25,322 nt of DNA, taken from positions 1 to 25,322 of IMG/VR virus record IMGVR_UViG_3300048023_000238; one strand, 5' to 3'. This stretch comes from a virus. Both the position numbers and the translations under genes were made by a program. Positions 7,106-14,682 of the stretch are shown piece after piece; the stretch's first letter is position 1, and each line of letters starts with the position of its first letter. The notes beneath the pieces were generated by a model. That model was not told the origin of the DNA, made no database searches, and saw only the letters and a program-made list of their open reading frames with translations.

Positions 7106-7948
7106 GTGATTTTAATAGATTATAATGCAATAGCTATTGGTAGTGTTATTCAACAAAAAGATGAGATGAATGAAGATATGTTTCGTCATCTCATCCTAAA
7201 TGCTATCCGTATGTATCGAACTAAGTTTAAAGAAAATTATGGCGAGATAGTAATATGTGGTGATGGTAGAAAGAATTGGCGTAAAGACTTCTTTCCTAAT
7301 TATAAATTTAAACGTGGAGACAGTCGTAAAAAAGATAAGGTTGATTGGAATGAACTCTTTAGAATTACCTCTCAAGTTTATCAGGAGATTAGTGAACACT
7401 TTCCATATAAAACTGTATTGATAGATGAATGTGAGGCAGATGATGTCATTGCAACTCTAGTAGAAGAAACACAAGAGTTTGGCAAGAACGAACCTATTAT
7501 GATTGTATCATCAGATAAAGACTTTGCACAACTACAAAAGTATGCAAATGTTCAACAATACTCTCCTTTGAAGAAATCATTTGTAGTAGAACGTAATCCT
7601 AGAAAACAGCTATTAGAACTTATATTGAGAGGGGATGTCTCAGATGGGGTTCCTAATGTCTTAAGTGCGGATGATTGTTTTGTAGAAGGTATTAGACAAA
7701 CACCCATGAGACAAGCTATTATAGATAAACTTACAGAAGACATCAAAGCTATGGGTGACGAGGTGTATAATAATTACTGTCGTAATAAAAAACTTATTGA
7801 TTTGGAAGAAACCCCTAATTCAGTAAAATCTAAAATACTAAATAGCTTTGAAGAGCAAGACAAGTGGAACAACAGAGGTAAAGTATTTCCCTACTTTGTA
7901 GAGAAGCGTTGCCGAATGTTACTAGAGGATATAGAGGACTTCATTTAG
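7106..7948 (+). CDS. rnh: RNase H / 5'-3' exonuclease (T4 Rnh-like, FEN family)
   Basis: The 280-residue enzyme should remove RNA primers and adjoining DNA from lagging-strand fragments. Family marks: N-terminal ILIDYNAIA with the first metal Asp, CGDGRKNWRK and the PNYK..R region of the helical arch, DECEADDVIATL (acidic metal cluster), SSDKDFAQL, and GDVSDGVPN of the helix-hairpin-helix/third acidic cluster. The start is GTG 7106, chosen because AGGAG (7093-7097) is 8 bases upstream. It has its own promoter at 7022-7049. In T4 the corresponding gene likewise neighbours replication and late-transcription genes. Confidence 0.88.
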   Translation: MILIDYNAIAIGSVIQQKDEMNEDMFRHLILNAIRMYRTKFKENYGEIVICGDGRKNWRKDFFPNYKFKRGDSRKKDKVDWNELFRITSQVYQEISEHFPYKTVLIDECEADDVIATLVEETQEFGKNEPIMIVSSDKDFAQLQKYANVQQYSPLKKSFVVERNPRKQLLELILRGDVSDGVPNVLSADDCFVEGIRQTPMRQAIIDKLTEDIKAMGDEVYNNYCRNKKLIDLEETPNSVKSKILNSFEEQDKWNNRGKVFPYFVEKRCRMLLEDIEDFI

Positions 7949-7949
7949 T

Positions 7950-8384
7950 ATGGTAAACAAGACTACATATAATGTACATGAGATTTTAGAACAAGTTTCT
8001 AAAGCTAAAAGTCGCACAGACAAAATAAACATCTTAAAATCAAATCAAAACAACTGGGCAATGAAAGATATATTGCGTGGTACTTTTGATGATTTGGTTA
8101 CATGGAACTTGCCTAATGGTAAGCCCCCATACGAACCTGCTGATGAGAGATCCATTCCATCTAATCTAATGCAACACAATAAAAAGTTTGCTTACTTCAT
8201 TCCTAATGGACCAGGATCTAAAATGGCAGCAGTCAAGAGAGAAAAGATCTTTTTGGATATGTTAGAAACAGTACATCCAAAAGATGCTGAACTTCTTGTT
8301 GGTATGATCAATAAGAAAATGCCTATCAAGGGCATTACAAAGAAACTGGTACAGGAGGCATTTCCAGATTTAATAGTTAAGTAA
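7950..8384 (+). CDS. Conserved T4-like phage protein of unknown function
   Basis: This 144-residue protein has an N-terminal helical part (EILEQVSKAKSRTDKI), a tryptophan/proline-rich middle (NWAMKDILRG, LPNGKPPYEP), and a C-terminal KGITKKLVQEAFPD segment. The pattern is familiar from T4-like marine phages (I recall a family numbered DUF6433, not verifiable here). It begins one base after the RNase H stop, with only a weak ribosome binding site, so translation is probably coupled. The place next to RNase H suggests a replication or transcription accessory role, which is inference. Confidence 0.72.
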   Translation: MVNKTTYNVHEILEQVSKAKSRTDKINILKSNQNNWAMKDILRGTFDDLVTWNLPNGKPPYEPADERSIPSNLMQHNKKFAYFIPNGPGSKMAAVKREKIFLDMLETVHPKDAELLVGMINKKMPIKGITKKLVQEAFPDLIVK

Positions 8385-8404
8385 TATGTAATACAGGAGA
8401 AGGT

Positions 8405-8554
8405 ATGAGTAGAATCCAACTTGATAGACTGAGAAAAGATTTAGAAGAATTAAACCTATACATAAGTAAAGTAAAGGAAAAGGGTAAGATGGACCTAGTT
8501 TCGAAGTTAAATAAAAAAAGAGATTTTCTAGTGTCTAAGTTGGAAGCTGCATAA
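8405..8554 (+). CDS. Small charged helical protein (49 residues)
   Basis: ATG 8405 is preceded by AGGAGAAGG (8395-8403). The product is almost entirely predicted helix, rich in L, K, E and D with leucines at heptad-like spacing (about residues 6-46), suggesting a short coiled coil or helical bundle. No family is recognised. It lies between the conserved phage protein and a hairpin. The good binding site and lack of competing frames support it as a gene. Confidence 0.6.
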   Translation: MSRIQLDRLRKDLEELNLYISKVKEKGKMDLVSKLNKKRDFLVSKLEAA

Positions 8555-8562
8555 AAAGGTAA

Positions 8563-8581
8563 AGATTGGGGTTGCCAATCT
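8563..8581 (+). other. Hairpin between two small genes
   Basis: AGATTGG (8563-8569) and CCAATCT (8575-8581) form a perfect 7-bp stem with a 5-base loop GGTTG. A run of A, not T, follows, so it is not a standard terminator on this strand. It could protect or pause the transcript before the next gene. Confidence 0.45.
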
Positions 8582-8600
8582 GATTAAAAAAGGTTATAAT
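8572..8600 (+). promoter_or_regulatory. Weak candidate promoter overlapping a start codon
   Basis: TTGCCA (8572-8577) and TATAAT (8595-8600) are 17 bases apart, but the -10 box overlaps the ATG at 8599, so transcripts from it would lack the start of that gene and could serve only PhoH downstream. It may be chance in AT-rich DNA. Confidence 0.2.
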
Positions 8601-8601
8601 G

Positions 8602-8832
8602 ATGCCTACATACACAATGGTAAACGTGTCTACAAGTGAAGAAAAAGAAATGATTTTATCTCTAGCAGAGCGTGAGGAGTTTTTGTCTAATGGTGAGTGG
8701 AAACAAAAGCTGATTACTCCTAAGTTTATTTCTCAGCATGGTTCTACTCACAACAAGGCAGGTGATGGTTGGAAAGATGTTCTTCGAAAAGTTAAATCTG
8801 GTTCTGGTAAAGATAGTAAGATAGACGTATAA
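8602..8832 (+). CDS. Small phage protein with MPTY start (FmdB-like in part)
   Basis: The 76-residue product begins MPTYTMVN, the opening typical of FmdB-like proteins, and I recall T4-like marine phage relatives with the same SEEKEMILSLAEREEFL-like pattern labelled FmdB-like. Unlike bacterial FmdB it has no cysteines, so no zinc ribbon can form. The C-terminal half is basic (KDVLRKVKSGSGKDSK). ATG 8602 is preferred over 8599 because AAAAAAGG ends 8 bases before it. The gene ends just before PhoH. Function unknown. Confidence 0.65.
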   Translation: MPTYTMVNVSTSEEKEMILSLAEREEFLSNGEWKQKLITPKFISQHGSTHNKAGDGWKDVLRKVKSGSGKDSKIDV

Positions 8833-8833
8833 T

Positions 8834-9529
8834 ATGACAAAACGTGTGAAGAGTTTGAACAACTCTATGACTGTTAGATTGGCTGATCTATTACAACATG
8901 ATCCGTTGACAGCAACTCAAGAAGCTGCTTATTCGGCATGGGATGACGGTGACAACTTAGTCCTTACAGGATCTGCAGGTACAGGCAAAACCTTTATGGC
9001 ATTGTATCTTGCATTAGAAGATGTTTTAGAAGCACAGGAATATGATAGATTAGTTATCGTAAGATCTATGGTTCCAACAAGAGATATGGGCTTCTTGCCC
9101 GGTACTAAAGAAGAGAAAGAAGATGCTTTCACCTCTCCATATAGAAATATATGCCATGAGCTATTTGGAGATAAGGCATCGTATAATAAAATGATAACTT
9201 CTGGTCAAATCTCTTTTGACTCAACTTCATTTATTAGAGGCACGACATATGACAATAGTATAATAGTTGTCGATGAGATGCAGAATTTAAATTTTCACGA
9301 GTTAGATTCTGTGATCACACGTGTGGGTAAACACAGTAAGATTATTTTCTGCGGTGATTATAAGCAGAGTGATTTTAAGTTTGATGATGAAAAGAATGGT
9401 ATTATGAAGTTTCTACAAATTGTAGAACAGTTACGCAACTTTACTATAGTAAACTTTGGATGGGAAGATATTGTGCGTTCTGATTTTGTGAGAGATTATA
9501 TAATGACAAAAGAAATGCTAGGATACTAA
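8834..9529 (+). CDS. phoH: PhoH-like P-loop ATPase
   Basis: The 231-residue protein has Walker A GSAGTGKT (residues 46-53), the PhoH-typical DRLVIVRSMVPT stretch and LPGTKEEKE region, Walker B IIVVDEMQN (about 143-151) and a C-terminal GDYKQSD sensor-like motif. PhoH is one of the most frequent accessory genes of marine phages; it belongs to the helicase-like ATPases, and its exact role (RNA handling, phosphate stress) is unsettled. It follows the MPTY protein after one base, implying coupling. Confidence 0.88.
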   Translation: MTKRVKSLNNSMTVRLADLLQHDPLTATQEAAYSAWDDGDNLVLTGSAGTGKTFMALYLALEDVLEAQEYDRLVIVRSMVPTRDMGFLPGTKEEKEDAFTSPYRNICHELFGDKASYNKMITSGQISFDSTSFIRGTTYDNSIIVVDEMQNLNFHELDSVITRVGKHSKIIFCGDYKQSDFKFDDEKNGIMKFLQIVEQLRNFTIVNFGWEDIVRSDFVRDYIMTKEMLGY

Positions 9530-9540
9530 GAGAGGTTAAA

Positions 9541-9726
9541 ATGGCAAAATATTCTAGGTACGATCCACGCAACAAGAAACGTGGTAATAATAAAATCAAG
9601 TCTCAAACAAAAGACTTACGAATACGTGAGGTTTCAGGTAATGAAAATAAACAGATGCTAAATGAAGTAATGTTTGACGATGAGTATGATCATGACGAAC
9701 TTGACAACCAACAACTCCAAGGATAA
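9541..9726 (+). CDS. Small basic/acidic hypothetical protein
   Basis: A 61-residue protein with a basic N-terminal half (KYSRYDPRNKKRGNNK) and an acidic tail (DDEYDHDELDN). ATG 9541 has AGAGG about 6 bases upstream. No domain is recognised; the split charge pattern suggests an unstructured nucleic-acid-binding piece. Its end overlaps the beginning of the oxygenase frame. Confidence 0.6.
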   Translation: MAKYSRYDPRNKKRGNNKIKSQTKDLRIREVSGNENKQMLNEVMFDDEYDHDELDNQQLQG

Positions 9727-10267
9727 TTTACTAAGCCATATACACGTTGTTTCTGTAGAAGATCATTCCTATTGGAAACCATTATTACTTGAATCTATTA
9801 ATAGTATGATAACTAAAAACAATATTCAAGTCAATGAGAAGGGATATTATTACGATTTTAATATTCCGAAAGTGCATAGAGATTATGGTAAGTTGATGGA
9901 CAATATACTTTTGTCTTATGTTGAAGATACTTTGTGTGATAATTATGGGCTTAAAAGAGAAGGCACTGACACATATTGGTTTCAGCAATACTTTCAAGGA
10001 TCTGATTTTGGTTGGCATCAACATTCAGGGCATTGGGCGATGGTTTATTATGTTGAATTGCCTGAAATGACAGAGGCAACTGAGTTCTTAAACTACGGTC
10101 AATTCAATGTTAAAGAAGGCGACATTATATTTTTCCCAACATTTTTAGTTCATAGATCTCCAAGTATTAAAAGTAATCAAAGAAAAACCGTGATAGCAAG
10201 TAATCTAGACTTTACTGTGGATAGAGAAAGAATAAATTATTATGGCATCGAATATTTTAAACATTGA
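9692..10267 (+). CDS. 2-oxoglutarate/Fe(II)-dependent oxygenase-like protein
   Basis: The predicted 191-residue protein has the features of the phage 2OG-FeII_Oxy_5 type: YWFQQYFQGSDFGWHQHSGH with an H-x-H pair for iron, VYYVELPE on the next strand, then GDIIFFPTFLVHRSP with the third His and a later Arg (NQRK) for 2-oxoglutarate. Such enzymes hydroxylate proteins, sugars or small molecules. Start is uncertain: ATGs at 9674, 9680, 9686 and 9692 all overlap the previous gene and none has a strong binding site; I use 9692. Its end overlaps the next gene by 26 bases. The final substrate is unknown; its place at the head of the glycan block suggests sugar or virion-protein modification. Confidence 0.72.
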   Translation: MTNLTTNNSKDNLLSHIHVVSVEDHSYWKPLLLESINSMITKNNIQVNEKGYYYDFNIPKVHRDYGKLMDNILLSYVEDTLCDNYGLKREGTDTYWFQQYFQGSDFGWHQHSGHWAMVYYVELPEMTEATEFLNYGQFNVKEGDIIFFPTFLVHRSPSIKSNQRKTVIASNLDFTVDRERINYYGIEYFKH

Positions 10268-10847
10268 CGATCATTACTTACAATGGCCTAAGGATAGTTG
10301 GGGTGGCACAGATCTAAACAATCCTGATATGGTCAATCCTTGGTTAGAGATACAAGACATTGTAAATCCTAAAAAAGTTATTGAGATTGGTATGTTTGCA
10401 GGGCACTCATCTTTATTGATGATGAATGTGTTTAAGAACCTAGAGACTTTAGAGAGTTATGATCCTAGTGAAGTATCTAAACATAATTATAGACAAATTA
10501 AGAAATATTATCCTCAACATACATTTTATCAAGAGCCTATCTGGAATAATGAACACAGACATACTGATATCGATTTAATATTTGTGGATGGAGATCATAC
10601 AGCACCTGCACCTGAAAAAGATCTAGGATCTTGTATGAAAATAAAGCCAAGATACATTCTTGCTGATAACATAGAGCATCTTGGAGTTCGTGATCCAACA
10701 AAGAGAAAGTTTAAATTATGGGATGTTAAGTATGATCCTAAGTATTGGTTTTATACTAATGTTAAATATAGTAGAGTTACTAAACGCACACTGAAATCCC
10801 CCGGAATTATGGGGCTATTTAAAATGGAAGGCACTTATGACAATTGA
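10242..10847 (+). CDS. Class I SAM methyltransferase (Methyltransf_24-like)
   Basis: The 201-residue protein has the SAM-binding motif I VIEIGMFAGHSS (about residues 46-57), an acidic strand end after LESYD, and DLIFVDGDHTAPAPEKD, the pattern of the Methyltransf_24/CmcI-like group, then ILADNIEHLGVRD. It would methylate a sugar hydroxyl or other small acceptor with S-adenosylmethionine. It starts 26 bases inside the oxygenase gene and its end overlaps the next start by 11 bases, so it is part of the long operon. Confidence 0.78.
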   Translation: MASNILNIDDHYLQWPKDSWGGTDLNNPDMVNPWLEIQDIVNPKKVIEIGMFAGHSSLLMMNVFKNLETLESYDPSEVSKHNYRQIKKYYPQHTFYQEPIWNNEHRHTDIDLIFVDGDHTAPAPEKDLGSCMKIKPRYILADNIEHLGVRDPTKRKFKLWDVKYDPKYWFYTNVKYSRVTKRTLKSPGIMGLFKMEGTYDN

Positions 10848-11085
10848 AATGATTTTGAATCTTAGATACCAATGGGAATCTATGGTATCGTTTAGAAGAA
10901 GTTACGATTTACCTAGCTATGAGGGCAATATACATAACTTAAAGGACTTTATTAAAAACGGGCATAAGTCTAATAGATTTAGAAAAAACTTTAACGAAGC
11001 CATGCGATTAGCGAAAGAGATTGTTGAATATTATGAGCGACCTGTGGCATCATTGGATAAAAAGCTGGCGAGACAATCACGGTAA
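10837..11085 (+). CDS. Conserved-looking hypothetical protein (82 residues)
   Basis: A helical, basic protein with the stretch IHNLKDFIKNGHKSNRFR (about residues 32-49) followed by FNEAMRLAKEIVEYYE, a pattern I recall from small T4-like marine phage proteins without known role. Start ATG 10837 has GGAAGG about 6 bases upstream and overlaps the methyltransferase end. Its own end overlaps the next gene by 53 bases. Confidence 0.6.
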   Translation: MTIEMILNLRYQWESMVSFRRSYDLPSYEGNIHNLKDFIKNGHKSNRFRKNFNEAMRLAKEIVEYYERPVASLDKKLARQSR

Positions 11086-11854
11086 AGATACTATCAGATG
11101 GAAAACAACTGTAGGTATTGGCGACAGTATGTATGGTCTTAACATTGCTTATATGAGAGCATTTGCTAATCAAAAACCAACAAAGTTTCAACTACATTTT
11201 TTTCATCCAAAAGACTATGTACATCACTATGAAGACCCTGAAGCAGTTGCGGCTAGAGTCGAATATATTCGTGACAGGTATATGTGGAAAGATATTGTAG
11301 ATGTTGAATACGTTTATGATAGCACTGACACAGTATTATATAAGCAGTTTTATCAAGGCGTCACTAGACGCAAGCACTCTGAACTATATCGATATTGGGC
11401 ATTAGATCCTACATTATCCACTAATTCGCAGAATAGAAAAATAGTTTTGTGGAGACCTACTAATAATATGCAACAGCAAATTGCTAATGATAAATATATA
11501 CTTTTAGATTGGGAGTGGCAAAGGCTTATTGACAGGTTAGAAGATTTTGGATATAATGTGACAGAGATTGACTATAGAACTCCTATAAGAGAAGCGTTAT
11601 ATCATATAAGAACTTGTGAGTGTTGTTTGTCGTATGAGGGGATGTGGCATTATATTAGTAAGAACCTTTTTAAGCCTCATATAGTGATAGGCACTTCTAA
11701 TATTTCTAAGTGGCATACTCCTGCTGCAGTATTAACAGATAAAGGGTTCTATATAGATAGAGATCTTAAAAAGATTGATTATATGATAGAGTCCGCAACA
11801 GAGAACGCAGAAAACTATAAAAAATTATTTTTTAAATTTGTGAACGGGTGGTAG
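11033..11854 (+). CDS. Putative glycosyltransferase (GT9-like pattern)
   Basis: A 273-residue protein starting MSDLWHHW. It has an N-terminal VGIGDSMYGLNIAYMRAF segment, like the glycine-rich first strand and helix of GT-B transferases (compare heptosyltransferase-type GDxxLxxP/A), a central IVLWRPTNNMQQQ strand, and a C-terminal CLSYEGMWHYISKN/FKPHIVIGTSN region, which resembles the donor-site loop where these enzymes check SNG(W/M)H-like motifs. I choose ATG 11033 over TTG 11021 because no better binding site supports the latter. The assignment is by pattern and context; an unrelated fold is possible. Confidence 0.55.
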   Translation: MSDLWHHWIKSWRDNHGKDTIRWKTTVGIGDSMYGLNIAYMRAFANQKPTKFQLHFFHPKDYVHHYEDPEAVAARVEYIRDRYMWKDIVDVEYVYDSTDTVLYKQFYQGVTRRKHSELYRYWALDPTLSTNSQNRKIVLWRPTNNMQQQIANDKYILLDWEWQRLIDRLEDFGYNVTEIDYRTPIREALYHIRTCECCLSYEGMWHYISKNLFKPHIVIGTSNISKWHTPAAVLTDKGFYIDRDLKKIDYMIESATENAENYKKLFFKFVNGW

Positions 11855-11855
11855 T

Positions 11856-12815
11856 ATGCAAATAGACAGAGCCGTTATCGAAATACAAGGTGGGTGTAAC
11901 TACACTTGTCAAATGTGTCCACAGACTAATCCTGATGGCACTACAGGCGCACGTGGTAAAAACTGGATGAAGAAGATGCCATTGGCAGAGTTCGAAAGAT
12001 ATGTTGCTGAGTGTGCAGAAGCAGGACTGAATGTTGTAAATCTTGATGGATCTGGCGAGGCTACAATCTCTATGGATCTGCCAAAGTATATTGAGGTGGT
12101 TAAGAAGTATGGAGCACAGGCTGTAATCTTCTCGAATGGATATCGTATGAACGGTAACTTCATGAAAGAATGCGTAGATGCAGGATTAGATTTCTTTAGG
12201 TTTAGTATTGTAGGGTACAACTATGATAAATATAAAGAGTGGATGAACAGTGAGCATTTCTACAGAGTAATATCTAACCTTCACGAAATGAAACGTTACG
12301 TTGTTAGTTCTAAATCGAAATGTGTTGTTGCAACATATCACCTAATACTTGATAATGATAACATTGATCATGAAGTTGAAGAGTATAAGAAGATCGTGAA
12401 GTCTGCTAATGTTCAGACAGAGATTTGGAAGATGCATAATTGGAGTGGTGTGTATGATCCTGAGTATGATAGAATTGGTGAAAAGAAAACTTGTGGTAGA
12501 CCCTTTTCCCCTGATATTGTTATTAGGGCTGGAGGTCTTGGTAGTAGCACTGGCGCTATTCATCCTTGCTGTCAAGTACTAGGAAGAGATGATGAGGCAG
12601 TGTTAGGACACGGTTCACTCAACACGCTTGAAGAGATTTGGTATGGAGATGAATATAATACGCTGAGAAAGCAACATGAAACAGGAGACTATCCTGACTT
12701 TTGCAAGAGTTGTGACTTCTTGATTGACGATCCTGAAGTTTTAGTGTATACTAATCATGGACGTGAAAACTATAAAATGTATGGAACAAAGTTTAACTTG
12801 GATGATTACAGATGA
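11856..12815 (+). CDS. Radical SAM enzyme with SPASM-like C-terminus
   Basis: The 319-residue protein has the radical SAM iron-sulfur motif CNYTCQMC (C14, C18, C21), a glycine-rich LDGSGEAT strand (about 63-70) and the usual half-barrel. The C-terminal third adds CGRPFSP, HPCCQVLG, GHGSLNTLEEIWYGDEYNTLR and FCKSCDF, the cysteine pattern of a SPASM/Twitch domain that binds extra clusters. Such enzymes modify peptides or sugars (for example epimerisation, dehydrogenation or cross-linking) by radical chemistry. Its place among glycosyltransferases favours a sugar substrate, but a virion protein is possible. Base composition in the first half is slightly less AT-rich than the neighbours by eye. 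The ATGA overlap couples it to the next gene. Confidence 0.85.
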   Translation: MQIDRAVIEIQGGCNYTCQMCPQTNPDGTTGARGKNWMKKMPLAEFERYVAECAEAGLNVVNLDGSGEATISMDLPKYIEVVKKYGAQAVIFSNGYRMNGNFMKECVDAGLDFFRFSIVGYNYDKYKEWMNSEHFYRVISNLHEMKRYVVSSKSKCVVATYHLILDNDNIDHEVEEYKKIVKSANVQTEIWKMHNWSGVYDPEYDRIGEKKTCGRPFSPDIVIRAGGLGSSTGAIHPCCQVLGRDDEAVLGHGSLNTLEEIWYGDEYNTLRKQHETGDYPDFCKSCDFLIDDPEVLVYTNHGRENYKMYGTKFNLDDYR

Positions 12816-13279
12816 TAGAAGATCCTCTATACTTACCTAAAGACACTAAGGTGTTTATCATATGTAACCCATATGATAATAACCACATGAGTAAAAAGAT
12901 TGAGCTTGAGCATAACATAATGCGTTATGGATACGAGACAAATATTCAATACTACGTTAAAGCTAAAGATATTAGAGACCAAACTTTGGGATTTACTTTA
13001 CCTTTATCTTCCGCAAAGATTGGGGATGATGGTGTATATCAATGGTATACTTTATATTCAGTTTTAATAAAAGCTAGAATTCTTAGAAAAAAATACATAA
13101 TCACTTTCGCAAACTTTAGTAGATTTGATAATGATATCAGAAGGACATCCTCACACATTCAGCTTCATGAGGGGAAAAGACTTTTGCTAGATCATAAATC
13201 CTCTCAGTTTATAATAGACAATATTCATAATATTATTAATAAGTATTCTACAGTAGAGAATTATATAGCGAATGAGTAA
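12812..13279 (+). CDS. Hypothetical protein in the glycan operon
   Basis: I do not recognise this 155-residue protein. It starts at ATGA with the radical SAM gene. An N-terminal strand-loop VFIICNPYDNNHMSKKIELEHN, then GYETNIQYYV, and a central QWYTLYSVLIKARILRKKYIITFANFSRFD resemble the start and the 'neighbouring strand' region of GT25-like transferases, where the frame around the acidic motif would be FANFSRFD. No DxD is present, so an inactive or very reduced transferase is one possibility. Its end overlaps the next (GT25-like) gene by 8 bases. Confidence 0.55.
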   Translation: MIEDPLYLPKDTKVFIICNPYDNNHMSKKIELEHNIMRYGYETNIQYYVKAKDIRDQTLGFTLPLSSAKIGDDGVYQWYTLYSVLIKARILRKKYIITFANFSRFDNDIRRTSSHIQLHEGKRLLLDHKSSQFIIDNIHNIINKYSTVENYIANE

Positions 13280-13922
13280 CACCCCACCTGTTTATATGAT
13301 TGCAATAGAAGAACATCCTGTTTCAATCATGTATGTAAGAGAGGTCTTGCCTTCTTGGAAAAAGTTTGGAGTAAAAATAAATTATTCTAAAGCAACTACC
13401 CCAAAAGATTTAGCATATAGAAATAATTTAACTTTTACTATAAAAAAAATGGGTAGAGAGAAAAGAGAATTTACTTCTACAGAAAAGGCTGTTTGGTATA
13501 GTCATTTTGATTTGTGGTGTAAATGTGTGAATGAAGGTCCACTTATTATTGTAGAGCACGATTCTATGCTGAGAAAACCTTTACCAAATCTTTCAAAAGA
13601 AGGGTATAAATTTTTATCTTATGTACAACCAGATGAAGGTGAAAAATACCTCCTAGCAACGGGTTCAGGATACTATATTACTCCACCTGTAGCAGAGAGA
13701 TTGATTGCAAGAGCAGTTTGCAAGCCAGTAGACAGAAATAGTGATGGTCATATAAGTTCAGTTTTGAATTTTAATAAACAAAGAAAAATGTACGATTATC
13801 TCTACATAGAACAGATTAATTTTGATGGTCTAAATACCATAGATCACCGCACTACAAAAAGAAATTATATAGGTTTAGATTATGAAAACATTGATTTATC
13901 AAGTATACACAGGCAAACGTAA
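13272..13922 (+). CDS. GT25-family-like glycosyltransferase, copy 1
   Basis: The 216-residue protein follows the LPS glycosyltransferase GT25 pattern: VYMIAIEEHP N-terminal strand, EKAVWYSHFDLWCKC helix (about residues 71-85), LIIVEHDSML (E95-H-D97) where usual members have EDD, and GSGYYITPPVAERLI. It should move a sugar from a nucleotide donor, metal-dependent, in the cytoplasm. The C-terminal 14 codons overlap the next gene in another frame. Two further copies lie at 19425 and 20264. Confidence 0.72.
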   Translation: MSNTPPVYMIAIEEHPVSIMYVREVLPSWKKFGVKINYSKATTPKDLAYRNNLTFTIKKMGREKREFTSTEKAVWYSHFDLWCKCVNEGPLIIVEHDSMLRKPLPNLSKEGYKFLSYVQPDEGEKYLLATGSGYYITPPVAERLIARAVCKPVDRNSDGHISSVLNFNKQRKMYDYLYIEQINFDGLNTIDHRTTKRNYIGLDYENIDLSSIHRQT

Positions 13923-14682
13923 AAAGCTTTACGACTTTTGTACTGCGTCAGTTAAAGCATACGCAGAAAGAATAGGTGCTGATTATATTGTTCAGAGACA
14001 GCCTATTCTTATGATAAAGCCCGATATATTTCAAACAAATAGATCAAACGAATCCTACGGTAAGTATGGTGGGTTTCTTCCTATATATGAAAAAGAAAAT
14101 GCCTTTGCATATTTCAGGTCATATGATAAGATTGCTTTGATTGATGGTGACATTTACATAAGAGAAACCGCACCAAATATCTTTGACGAAATCAGCAATG
14201 ATCATGACTTCGCAGGTGTTATTGAACGTGAGATGCCTCTTAATAATCAATACATGGCAAAGATTGCAAACTACTCACGTATGCAATATCAGACAATCAA
14301 AAATGTTGATTGGAAGTGGAATAAGCATGGTGCTGAGTTCTTTAACATGGGCATGATGCTCATGAATAAGTCTATGGGTAAATACTTAAACGGAGAGACC
14401 CCTGCACAGTTTTTAAGGAGACCTAGATTCAAACCATTCATTGATGGACTTGGTGCATGGAAGTGGTCTACAGATCAAACTCTTCTTAACACTTGGGTTA
14501 GGGAAGAGAAGATGCGATTAAAACATCTTGATTGGAAGTGGAATGGTCTGTATAATGCGGTTCCTAATGAAAAACTTCATGAGGCACACTTCATCCATTT
14601 CTTTCATAAAACTGTTTTGCCAATGGAAGGTGAAAATATTGAAGAGCTTGCCAAGCTAGTAGATATAAAGGATATGCGATGA
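13882..14682 (+). CDS. GT-A-type glycosyltransferase with DGD motif
   Basis: The 266-residue protein opens with KTLIYQVYTGKR, then SVKAYAERIGADYIV (about residues 23-37), a pattern shared with the product at 17162, and has the metal/donor motif ALIDGDIYI (D88-G-D90). Later NMGMMLMNKS (about 156-165) and WSTDQTLLNTW match the acceptor side of GT8-like/nucleotide-diphospho-sugar transferases, and HFIHFFHK closes the fold with a His. Start ATG 13882 lies 41 bases inside the GT25-like gene. Donor and acceptor are unknown. Confidence 0.72.
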   Translation: MKTLIYQVYTGKRKKLYDFCTASVKAYAERIGADYIVQRQPILMIKPDIFQTNRSNESYGKYGGFLPIYEKENAFAYFRSYDKIALIDGDIYIRETAPNIFDEISNDHDFAGVIEREMPLNNQYMAKIANYSRMQYQTIKNVDWKWNKHGAEFFNMGMMLMNKSMGKYLNGETPAQFLRRPRFKPFIDGLGAWKWSTDQTLLNTWVREEKMRLKHLDWKWNGLYNAVPNEKLHEAHFIHFFHKTVLPMEGENIEELAKLVDIKDMR

